A stretch of 64,000 bases of DNA from Carposina sasakii (taxonomy: Eukaryota; Arthropoda; Insecta; Lepidoptera; Carposinidae): contig CP053154.1 of the NCBI GenBank assembly GCA_014607495.2, forward strand, positions 620,001 through 684,000, written 5' to 3'. Below the pieces are notes generated by a model, which did not search any database, was not told the origin of the DNA, and was given only the letters and a program-made list of their open reading frames with translations. A program made the position numbers and the translations under genes. This document shows, in pieces, positions 31,693 to 42,099 of this stretch (the first letter of the stretch is position 1; the number at the start of each line of letters is the position of its first letter).

Positions 31693-33773
31693 TTTTTAAA
31701 CAATATTAACACATAGATAGTCGTGGTGCTATGTGATGGAAAATATGTTAAAAGGATGTGAGTTAAAGCATAATGTAGCCACTCTATTATTCATGGGTAA
31801 ATCAATTTGATTTCGTATATGTCTCAATTCGTATATTCCAATTCCGAACATAATCATTTTCGTATGAAATTGATGATTTATTGAGTAAGGTCACCTTTAG
31901 ATACGCTTAATTTTTTTGTTTAGTTTATCTCGAAGGAACGCTGTAAAGGGGGTTTGCATGTTTGCTAAGATAATGATTCATCATCAGCCTATTGCAGTCC
32001 ACTGCTGGACGTAGGCCTCCCCCAGGGCACGCCACAAGACTGCCATGGGGGGTATTTGCCCATAGTCACAACGCTATGCCCCAAGAAAAAATTAGCTTTA
32101 TAAGCTTATTTAAATGTCGATTAACATAACATGAGTGAATTAATCCTATACTTTCTAATTCAGAGAAATAAGACGCATAGCATTCTTTCAATATTATTAT
32201 AAAAGTTCACAGATTCATAAAACGAGCTTTAATTAACACTAAACGATCTAGAACGAATGCTCTTGTATACTTTATACATATTGATTATGTGAACTAACGT
32301 TTCCTTAAGGCGAGGTACTAGTGGACAAGCGATAAACACCTTTCGCTAGAACAAATTGTTGTGGTATTTACAACTTACTAACGATCTTGAAAATAATACT
32401 CAACATACTTAAAGGTATTGTCCAAGGAATGTGCTAATTCGTTATACGATAGTGTATACTTTGCTCAATCAAAAATTATCTCAATAAAGCATAATGTAAA
32501 ATCTAAAACAAATAATTTGATAATAAAATGTCTGACTTTCCAAACAATTTTTATATAGAAATATCCCTTTTTAATTACTACAGGGAACCTGCTAAAATTT
32601 AAATTTCACTTCATTCATAAAATTAGTAAATTATCAAAAAAACTAATTCTAGGAAAATTTCCGACTATCCATGCTCGTTTGGTAACTTTAGTAGGTACTG
32701 CGCATGGCGCTTTAAATGACGTGTTTGACCTGTGTCAAATTTTTGACGAAAAAACATCGAAATTTTTGATAAAATATTTTGAGAATATAATATTATACTC
32801 GCTCATAAGCCTAACAAAACAAACTCCCATTCTTTTACTGATATGGTAATGTGGAATAACTGATTTTTGTATGCTGTGGCCTTTCGTACTATCCATCAAA
32901 TTCACGCATGCGCAGTCGCTGAATTGCATGGCCTTAACATTAACTAAAACTTTCATTGCTAAATATTTAATTTCGTTAGTGAGTTAAACGATGTTATAGT
33001 AAGGCTACGAGTATTATACTCGACAGGCAGGTTAAGTTATGATTCCATAGCTCTCCATCTAACAGGTAGGTTACATCTTACTGCCAACTAACTTTTAATC
33101 CCAGTCTTCTACGGAAAATTACAATTACGTACACATCTATATGTGTCCTATCATATATGTCCATTTGTATTTCGGCCAAGGCGACCAATCTCTACGGAGA
33201 TTGGCCAGGTACGCAGAAGATATTATAGTGCACAAGTGTGTGCGCAAACACAGATGCACTCTCTATTCCGTCACTCTCATAGTCCGATGGGACGGAAAGC
33301 CGACACGACCGGAGAGAGATCAGGCGCAGGACCAACGGTTTTACGTGCTTTCCGAGGCACGAGCTAAGTGACAATTTTGCAACATTAAAATCTGTACATG
33401 AAATAAATTCATTGGTACAGGCCCGTGACTGGGATCGAACATACGCCTCCCGCTTGGAAGGTGCACGTCTTAACCACTGGGCTATCACCGTCCATTTATA
33501 TAGACAAGTAATAAATAGAGTAAAGATAAAAGTGAAACTATAAAACATTGATTAAATTTTATTTCTTAATAAGGATGTCACTAATATGATGTTTCTTAAT
33601 AATAAGTAAAAATTAATTAATTTTATGTTAATATTGCTTGTAGTATTGATTTCGCTAAAATAGCTCCGATATTTTTCTGACGGTCAGGTGGCCTATCTAT
33701 GGACTAAAGGTGGAAATATTACGAAAACGAATCAATCGACAAACAATTTAACTTTGTCTAAAACCCCTTGGGT
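31693..33773. other. Spacer 5' of PVF-F, 3' of PVF-G
   Basis: The first 220 bases are the PVF-F promoter region and share blocks with the one of PVF-G. An RTE tail fragment ('gcagtccactgctggacgta') is at 31980-32090. From about 32100 to 33160 I see AT-rich sequence without a recognised feature. A complete R2 SINE follows at 33168-33493. A possible PVF-G poly(A) signal (AATAAA, - strand) is at 33558-33563. Confidence 0.5.
33168..33493 (-). mobile_element. R2 SINE, full copy with tRNA-like head
   Basis: On the - strand a tRNA-like head ('gtgatagcccagtggttaag' with B box 'gttcgatcccagtc') leads through a 'catgtacaga' linker into the 220-bp body shared with 13924-14150 and 5466-5684. It shows that the head at 2753-2853 and the bodies elsewhere belong to one family. 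Confidence 0.75.
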
Positions 33774-36112
33774 TCAACATCGGTGAACGTTCCGATGAGG
33801 TAAACATCCACAACTTGTATGCTCCTTCAATTCAAAGAAAACGCATTTATGCTTGTTCGTTCTTGCGTTGTAGACTCTAGCCTGTAACAAAAAACAAAAA
33901 CAGTTTTAAAAAAGATTGCTATGTTCCTCCTATTCTATACCGAATCATACATCCGACTCTTGCAGGTGAGAAAATATAATGTTTAAACCAGCTACTAATA
34001 ACATCTCCTATTTGGTGATTTCAACATTGGTGATTTTGTCTAATTTTGGTAGTTTAGATTTTTTACTGTTATTGTATTTAGACGCACAAGGGATGTGTTA
34101 TATACAGGTGTTTTTTCGTGGCCACCCTTAACGAAGGGTGCGTACTTATCTATACATCAAATAAAGTAAGTTTATGCCAAAAATAATTCTGGGAATTTTT
34201 TTTAAAATTTTTTTCAATTACTTTATCGGGCGAAATTTATAGTGTCTAGTGTTTATGTTACTTATTTTTTATAGACAGATATTAATTATTTCTCGTGAAA
34301 AAATGTTGCTACGCGCATCTATGTGCAGTTATGCAGAAAAACGCAGTCTATTTACTCAAATTTGGACCCTAATATTTTGGAAATCAGACACTTCCCAGAT
34401 GTGCTTCCGTAGAGAAAAAGAAGAGGAGATTCCGTAGTTTTCGGGAACGTTGACGACCAAAAATCATCCTGTATGTAGGTAGGTATTATATAATTTAATT
34501 TGAAAAAATATACATTAAAAGTTATGTACTAGGTACACCTAAATCACAAGCACACCAATATTGCAATACCTCACTAAAATTGCGTTTAAAGATACAAAAA
34601 CTGGAATAGGTCACCGAAATTGCGGTTCTATCATAGTTTTCTTCGTGGTAGGCAGAAAGAGTCAGCATATTGTACTTATATATAGGGATACAGATGATAA
34701 AGTGACAGACAAAATATTAGTGGCATGTCACCTTATCCATATGGAAATGTCACAGGATGGCTAAGCCTTGCTATATAATCACATAATATGGGGAGGATCC
34801 TAACTTAGGATACTTACGGGTATTTTTCTGATTTCTACGTCAAGAGGAAAGCACGTGACATCTTGACCATCTTGTTTCGTGTGACTGCATACTCCTAGAC
34901 ATCTCTTCAGCAATACTGAACTGGGAAAGACCTGAGGACAAGTTTATGTTGGTTGTGGTATGTGCGGATGCCCAGGAGACAAATATACATCATATTCATA
35001 ACATAATTCACACCTTTTTGGTAGAACAAAACAACTTCGGTACCGTTGTTCTAACGTCTTAGATCTGTTAAACTATATAACGGATTTCGATGCGTTTTTT
35101 TTTTAATAGATAAAGGAATTTAAGAGGAATGTTTTGGTGTGTAGGTATAGTACCAGCATAGCACCCGTGCAAAGCTGAGGTTGGTCGCTTGTTTTAAAAT
35201 AAGTTTCAGCTAATTTTTATGCTACCCTATATACATACGTACGACTGCCTTCCCGTAGAATGGGGTAGCCAATACTGCAGGAGGTTCTACAGTCATGATA
35301 AGCATAGTGGACCAGATTTACAAATTTTGCCAAGAAGTTGCCAGCTCATTACCTGAGTAACACCCCTTAGTTCCTTAATAGAGTATTACGACATGCACGG
35401 AAGTAGATGTAGCTGTTGTATTATAGTGAAGCATCAGCAGAATACTTATTTTATTGGATTGTTAAGTATTGTACAAAAATATGTATACGATTTTATTACG
35501 TAAATATATTCTTACCTCTTCTATAACTGTGGCTGGGGGAAGGGGAACATATGTTTCCCTCGGTGTACAATTTGCAAGGCTTGTATGATACTCGTAATAG
35601 AGAAGAAATTCTCGGGAACATTCCTCTGAAATCAAAAAAACAATTACGAGACATTCTATTGACCTATTAAGAGGAAGAAGATAAGAAAATAAGACCTATA
35701 ACATCGCCCACGTGAAACTTTAGGATTCCCATTTTTTCAAGTTCCCGTAGTAAGAAAACATGTGACACAAAGAACACACACCTTTTAAGATTCATGTCAC
35801 TTATATCGGTTTTTTAGTCTGTGCGCTGATCTGTAGTCAGTATGAGGATAGTGCTTTTAGCTCGACTTGGCGGAAGATATAGAAAAATTTAATACTACCA
35901 TTCTTGCAGAATTCCGCACCCTCAGCAGATGGACTTAATTTAGTTTTACATTGGCTGACATCTGTAATATCTATGTCTGCATCATCAGAACTCCAGATCC
36001 CAAGAGATTTTGGCCTGGTCAGTACATCGGAAGGATATGGTTCGACTTCGGGAGTAGATGTAGTTTTTGCAGTTAATCCCAGAAACATAAGAAAACAAGA
36101 GACTTTCTTCAT
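33774..36112 (-). CDS. PVF-G, secreted PDGF/VEGF-like cystine-knot protein (4 exons)
   Basis: Predicted exons, in transcript order, are 36112-35899, 35625-35516, 34931-34818 and 33881-33774; GT-AG; phases 1, 0 and 0; 181 codons plus TGA. Exon 1 gives a signal peptide (MKKVSCFLMFLGLTAKTTS), an acidic polar spacer and CKTKLSPSAEGAEFC (C-x13-C), matching PVF-C exon 1. Exon 2 gives EECSREFLLYYEYHTSLANC, where the last C is the first knot cysteine and lies in an NCT sequon. Exon 3 gives FPSSVLLKRCLGVC, an eleven-residue loop (the longest here), then CFPLDVEIRKIP. Exon 4 gives VYNARTNKHKC...LKEHTSCGC and a short tail with one cysteine. S and V replace the inter-chain cysteines. The start was chosen at the ATG opening the signal peptide; an ATG 18 codons upstream is in frame but would spoil it. 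A TATA box lies 190 nt upstream. Intron 3 carries an R1 repeat and intron 2 a SINE fragment (35220-35440). Confidence 0.85.
34104..34475 (+). repeat. Repeat family R1, copy 3, in PVF-G intron 3
   Basis: It starts ACAGGTGTTTTTTCGTGGCC and ends ATCATCCTGTA, with the same internal order as 24070-24457. Its strand is opposite to the gene. Confidence 0.7.
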
Positions 36113-36301
36113 TTTCACTTTTTGAACCACAACATAAATAAATACATTAGAATAAACAAGTCGCAATGTTAGGTGCTTGGAAATATCTTCAATGATTGCT
36201 ATGTGGTCAGCATTCGATAGGTTTTACACACATAGTATGTGGATAAATCGATTTGATTTTCAATGTTTTCATTTCAATTGATTTATTCTAAATTATTTGG
36301 G

Positions 36302-36309
36302 CTTTTATA
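36302..36309 (-). promoter_or_regulatory. Putative TATA box of PVF-G
   Basis: TATAAAAG on the - strand, about 190 nt upstream of the PVF-G start codon. It lies between two blocks that are also conserved upstream of PVF-F ('taaatcgatttgattt' at 36244-36259 and the segment at 36342-36389). The length of the implied leader is plausible. Confidence 0.5.
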
Positions 36310-36605
36310 GCAATATTTGTTTTATATTCGATTGTTAATGTATGAAATTGAATATTATTGGAATAATAAGTCACTTTGAGATGCGCTTTCGAGTTGGACA
36401 CTTTTAGCCGTTTTACTTCTTTCCTATTTACTTGGGATATATAGATTAATGTAATACCTATGTAGGTATCCTATCTCAAGTAAATAAAAGTTTTTTTCAT
36501 TTACGTGTACGGGACCCTGTAAAAAACATTGCTCTTCAAAATCAATCTATGATGCTGAAGAATAAAAGAGATCGCAAAAACATTATTTGAGATGCCCATT
36601 ACTCT

Positions 36606-36807
36606 GCGAGAGCGCACACCATAGTCACGACAGTCTTAAGACAGTCTTGTCTCACATAGACAAGACTGTCTTAAAACTGTTTTGTCTACAACGTGCGATA
36701 GACAACTTTGTCTATTAGACGTTTTGTCTGTAGTGTGCGCGTCTTCATATATTTTGTGATGCAATAGTCTGTCTTAAGACTGTCGTGACTATGGTGTGCG
36801 CTCTCGC
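36606..36807. mobile_element. Element with 39-bp perfect terminal inverted repeats
   Basis: The termini GCGAGAGCGCACACCATAGT... (36606-36644) and 36769-36807 are exactly complementary over 39 bp. Inside, shorter permutations of 'gacagtcttaagac' and 'tttgtct' repeat. No clear target-site duplication and no coding capacity were seen. Confidence 0.8.
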
Positions 36808-37414
36808 TAACAAGAATCTGCTGTCTGAAGACAGACTATGTCACATAGCTATTCTGAAGAAGCAAAAAGATTTATCGTTTCATCATTATCAATGTCTACT
36901 TTAAAGTATCTCCAGCAGCTAGCAAAATGAACAAAAAGTATTCCCCGTACAATATCACTACTATGTTGTCTTCCATAAATTGACCTGAGATTATTATTAA
37001 ATTGCGTTGTATAAATTAATATTTCGAAACACTAAAACTCGCGATAAACTCTATGTGTTTACATACATTATAAATATTTAATTGAAGTATTTTTATGTAA
37101 AAAAATAACATACTTATTAATTTAAGAAGTAAATAATTTTATCAGGGGTCAGCTATTAATACTAAACAATAATAACGGTACAAAGACCCATTGCACCATC
37201 GACTAAAACTCGGATAGTTTGATGTCCACGATTTTGAAGAAGAAACTGGTATTGTGTAAGGAACTAACTGGGGCATACTATCAGGTGATAAGCCAGCAAG
37301 TTGTTACTGCATAATTAACATCTGAGACCGCTAAGCGTGACTCTGAGATCTCCTTTATGATCCTGCAGTTCTGGTTACCCAATTTCCGGAACATAGCTGT
37401 ATGTATATTTATAT

Positions 37415-37896
37415 ACAGGGTGTAGGTGACAGCCAGGCAAATACTGAAATGCTGAACAAGTACCATTCTGTTGAGTTAATACGACAGTGTTATTACTCGC
37501 AGGAAATATATTTTTGATATGATTTTCAGTAATCTTTGCTCTCCGCGCTAATTGTATCGGGCGATTCTGTGACTATGGGCGCATTAGTTATTGTGTGACC
37601 CATTTCTGTTTTTTGGATCGATTGTGACTCTCCATTAGGGTTTTACCATTAGGATCAGTTTTTTGAATTTTTTTGAGGGCTACTTTTTTTTTAATATCAT
37701 CTTTTGGTTAAAATTTCATTTTTATATCATTATTTAAGGCCTAATTAAACGAATTAAACAATTTTTTCCTGAAAATATGAAAAAAATATCTGAAAATTTA
37801 GGAATTTTCCTGCGAAAATTTTCAGTGTTTTCCGCCTCAGAATCATGGTCTGAAGTCATGGTATCAATATTTGCCTGGCTGTCACAAACACCCTGT
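37415..37896. mobile_element. MITE family M3, copy 1
   Basis: It starts ACAGGGTGTAGGTGACAGCC and ends GGCTGTCACAAACACCCTGT, with the inverted repeat continuing into 'aggcaaatact' and 'caatatttgcct'. A close copy is at 52570-53038. It sits in the spacer downstream of PVF-H, next to a SINE fragment (37262-37414). The rest of 36113-38254 shows no host exon. Confidence 0.8.
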
Positions 37897-38254
37897 ATGT
37901 ATGATTTACCGATCTAGCATAGGAGGGCCGAAGTGTGCTAATCAGGATTTTTTCTTTCAATTTGTTTTCTAATAATGTTTCTAAGAAGCTGTGGTTAATG
38001 GTTTCATAGGAGCATCTAAACCAGAATAGCGAAAAGCCTTTTTTTCAAGTTTATGAAAAAATCACCTTTAATGTAATCTTTCAAATGTCAAATTACCTTG
38101 GTATTCACTTTCTGACTAGGAAAACATAATTCCCCGATAAAACCTATTTATATTGACTAGCCTGCTATTAAGGGAAAGCCTGGAGAAAGAGAAGGTAGGT
38201 ACAAGTAGATTGTGTATATATAAGTATAAATAAAAATAAAGTGTAATTCAAATC

Positions 38255-39358
38255 TTTTTTTATTTAAAAAAATCAGTTACTGAAGACGTGATTTTATCAC
38301 TGACAGTTCTGAACTTAGCCCTATTTACTGTCTGTCTAATTATAATAATTTAATTAAATAATATTTACATTGCGTACTAACTAATTAAGTACAAAACTTG
38401 TGGAGATTCCATGCCTTTGGCACTATCATAGACTAGACTATATTTACACTAAAAGCAAGATATACAAAAGTACATAATCACTAAATACTTATACTTTATA
38501 TAAACCTAATTATAAGAGAGCTTTTTAAGTACAAAATACCGAAGAACGAAATACAAACTGACTAGATACTAACAATTTATCCAAGTAAGTACCTAAAATC
38601 TACATCATAAGTGGTAATAATTTAACGCGTTATATCACAATTTAGGAATCTGGTAAAATTTTAATTTACACATTTATACCTAAAGGAATACTGAATTGTG
38701 ATGTCATACTAACGAACACATAAATAATAAAACTTAATAATTAAACATAAAAAAGGTTCCTAACGCCTAACCTAAATAATAATGCCTAAAATAAATAGCA
38801 GAAAAACCAAAAGTTTTGGAACATAGTAGTGAACTCACAGCTGCTTTTGGTCCCAAATTTACTACAACTAACTAAATAACAATAATTTAACAACAATAAT
38901 ACTGGTCAGATTTCATCAGGGTAGCTCATTTGCTTCGATATTGAAGCCAAGTGCAGCTTTTCCCTAAAAATACTAAGCTAAATATCAACACAGAGAGGTT
39001 ACTCAGACTTTTAAGCTTAAATTCTATCATACAATTGACTAAGCACATTAATTTAACTTAAACCAAAACATGGCCAATGCCTACACGAAGTCACTTAAAA
39101 GTGATAGGTATTATATTTTGGTACGACTATGAAAGCTTGAAAACCTTTCATGGCATTTAAAAAAAATTACCCATATAATAGTATCAAAGTATAACCCCTC
39201 TAATTTAAGGCACTTCACAAATGTTTCCTCAGAACACTTGTCTAAAGCCTTTTCCTCTCCACGTAGGTATATTCTATCGAGAACTTTCCACTCTCGTCTT
39301 CAGCTCTCAAAACTTTGTACTTCAGTGAATTCTTGGAGTAACCCTGAGAAGAAGCCCC
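38255..39358 (-). other. Probable 3' untranslated region of PVF-H
   Basis: It follows the PVF-H stop codon directly, is AT-rich, and is notably free of the repeats that fill every other spacer. A - strand AATAAA near 38260 could end it, making a 3' UTR of about 1.1 kb. This extent is inferred; nothing but absence of repeats and the signal supports it. Confidence 0.4.
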
Positions 39359-41864
39359 TCAGCGTCTTTTCCTTCTCTCTTCACAGATACACTTAAATGC
39401 GTTCCACTTCATATGGATCTGCTGTAACAAGAGAAAATTAAATTTAAATGCCCGCATATATTCACAAAATATGTTACAGAATCTAAGAAATTTTAATTCT
39501 TAAAAGGACAGACAGATAATATTTACAGAAAAAATATTTTCAGATGCTTAATATCAAATTGAAGATAGAACTATTTGGGGAAATATGTTTAGGTACATAG
39601 AAAATTAATGTATAACAGTAAAGCAAGGTGCACAATAAAAGATTTGTAAAACAAAGGATGTCAACTTTTTATCAGAATGTATTCGGTGCGATTGTATGAA
39701 TGGTGTGTTAGGTAGGTATTTATGTGTGTATAAGTATGAATTTGTAAGTCCCACAGACTTGAACATCATTTTCATCATCATTACTTTCGGTTATGAAACC
39801 CGTAGGCAACCAAGAAAATTTACCTCAGGTAGGTAAATTGTTGGTAAAGTGATTAGGTAATGCCAAGAAATATTATTCAAATTCTTGAACTTTTACTGGC
39901 ACAGTTTTAGTGCATCTATAGACAAATTTAAAACAATAAAGTGAAGTGTATAACATCAATAAGAAAGCATTTGTTAAATTGCGGAAGAGTAAAAGTAAGT
40001 GCCGCTAGGCGGACATGCATGGTGCGAGAGAGCCGTTAGTGTACAGACATCCAATGTTCTACAAACCTTTTTGCAATGCCTTCTTTCGTCCTTGTTGGGG
40101 CAAGTACAGGAGCACTTACGAGGGTTGAACACCCTGGGAGACTGGCAGTCGCTGTTCTGGCACTTCGCCGCACAGCCGCAGGTCACATGCTCCTCCACGG
40201 AGAAATAAACGCAGGAGTTCTTATTTGTGGCTGCGTTGTAAACACGTGCCTATAAAAGAAGAAAGATGGTTATATAAACGTTAATTTGGTGGCTGACATA
40301 ATGTATTATTCAAATAGCTTGAACTCTACATTAAACTTGAGGGGAATAGTTATAATCAAAACAATGAAGTAATAATTGAAATTAACTAATGTTGAAATTT
40401 ATTTAAATTGATGGAAAATGTAAAATGTAGTTAGAAGTTTGTAGCTGCATGTAATATGTGATTACATTCCCTCTGAAAGTGGTATTTAAAACGCAATAAA
40501 AAAACTTTAATGCCGTTCATTGAAATAAAATATAAGTAAATATATCCAATCGAAAATTTATGACCATGTGGCTTGTCAACTGATAATAATTATTTAAGAT
40601 ATACATACAATTAAGGACGATAGTCAATAAGTACAATCACTTGTTGCCATGTAAGTATGCCAAGGTTGTTGATGAATTAAAATAGATAAAACAATTTAAT
40701 TCTTCTGATTAGTTTAATAGACTTACCGGCATTTTTATGGTGACTGTTGAGAGAGGCTCGCATGAAGAATCACCATAGCCAGTGCATAGACCGACGCATC
40801 TGTTCACGAATACTGCACTAGGAAATACCTGGGAGTCAAAGAAACTTTTCGTTAATCTAGGTACATGACAAATTTCTTGATTTAAATGCAAGACTTTGTT
40901 TGATTAATCCTCACAGTGGTCTCAATTTTGAAAAAATAAAATAAATCCTTATTAAAATTTAATTCGCTTTTGCTAGTTTATAGAAAAATACACGATAATC
41001 AATTAATTCATTGGAGTCAAATATAATTTCGGCCTTATCTCACGTCATTGACCTGATCTCGCATCTGCCTCTATTATTATCTTTTAGTAATCAAGTTATA
41101 ACATGTCTAGAAATGGACGTGCCTTACTAAATGTATTCTTATCGTTATCATGTAACACCTCCACGTCACCGCTGGCGTAATGGTTAGGTGCTTATTTCAC
41201 GTTATGAAATCTGAATAATTACAGAAAAACTCTCATTATAGCGTGACAATCACGAGATGTGTCACACTTCGGGTCGGAAGATCACCAAACTCAGTCACCA
41301 AAGCTCACTTTTTGGGTCAATGTGACGGAAACATCATTGCTTATATCATAACTAACTATGCTATTGAGACGCAATTATTCTTCTATTTCTTAAGGATTAT
41401 ATACCCTTAGGAGCAAATCTTAGGAAAAATTTTAAGATATTAAAATATCCTTACCGATTCCTTCAATGAGGGACTGGGTAGAGTAACTAAAGTTGGTTTG
41501 GGTTCCCCACAGCGGGATGCTTCTACTACCGCTTCATGCTGTTCGTGGAAATCTGGACTGCAGTATTCTGAAGGCAAAATACAATTTTATTATTATTTTG
41601 TGGAAAGTTTTAATTAAAATCAACTGGGTAGTTCAGGATAAACTGTTCAAGCTACGTGGGGAGGTTTTTTTGCCAGTGCAGTAAAAAAAATTAAAAATAT
41701 TTAAAGTAAAGTTAATTACTTTTTTCATTGAATTTATCAATGGTCATTATAATTTTGAATTAGGTACCTAAAATAAAACCCTAATCACCTTTTTTAATAG
41801 GAAAGTTGGCAGGAATAGCGGCCACTGCCACCACGATCACAGAAAACCACAATAGACTCTCCAT
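39359..41864 (-). CDS. PVF-H, PDGF/VEGF-like growth factor with cysteine-rich basic tail (5 exons)
   Basis: Predicted exons, in transcript order, are 41864-41789, 41567-41455, 40828-40727, 40249-40067 and 39421-39359; GT-AG; phases 1, 0, 0 and 0; 178 codons plus TGA. Exon 1 is a signal peptide (MESLLWFSVIVVAVAAIPA) and a few residues, with no cysteine pair. Exon 2 gives YCSPDFHEQHE and SRCGEPKPTLVTLPSPSLKE. Exon 3 gives FPSAVFVNRCVGLCTGYGDS, then SCEPLSTVTIKMP. Exon 4 gives C...VEEHVTCGCAAKC, a QNSDC step, then KCSCTCPNKDERRHCKK. Exon 5 adds KCICEERRKRR. The C-S-C-T-C and basic end resemble the tails of PVF/VEGF-C-type factors that bind heparan sulphate. This is the only member with such a tail and a fifth exon, and it has the clearest promoter; I infer that it is the ancestral, conserved PVF. 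Exon 5 has a tandem acceptor (cagcag), so Q may be included or not. A and L replace the inter-chain cysteines. Confidence 0.88.
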
Positions 41865-41987
41865 TTTCACTTTTCACAACTATAATCACAACACGATAAA
41901 AAACTTCACGTCACTAACCACTGTCACTCGCACGTGCTCTACGTTTGGTGGATTGTTGGAGTATGGTTCTTTGGTCGGCGATTCTCT

Positions 41988-42078
41988 ATTATAAAGCCTG
42001 AGTCAATCGTGTGGTAGGCCGAGCCCGGCCCCCTTGCGTCACGCGACGTCACTGTTTGCACAGTTGGTGATACGTCAC
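41988..42078 (-). promoter_or_regulatory. Putative PVF-H promoter: TATA-like box and three CRE-like sites
   Basis: A TTTATAATA box on the - strand (41988-41996) lies about 125 nt upstream of the PVF-H start codon. Behind it are three copies of a CGTCAC motif within 45 bases (42035-42042 tgcgtcac, 42045-42052 gacgtcac, 42071-42078 tacgtcac), which resemble CREB/ATF half sites. The segment is richer in GC and CpG than its flanks. It is a prediction from sequence only. Confidence 0.45.
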
Positions 42079-42099
42079 TACGATGACTGGCCGGATCGC

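Noticed and set aside
33141..33548. Overlapping open frames on both strands around 33.2-33.5 kb
   Set aside because: They follow the R2 SINE, which is present in three places with the same frames broken elsewhere.
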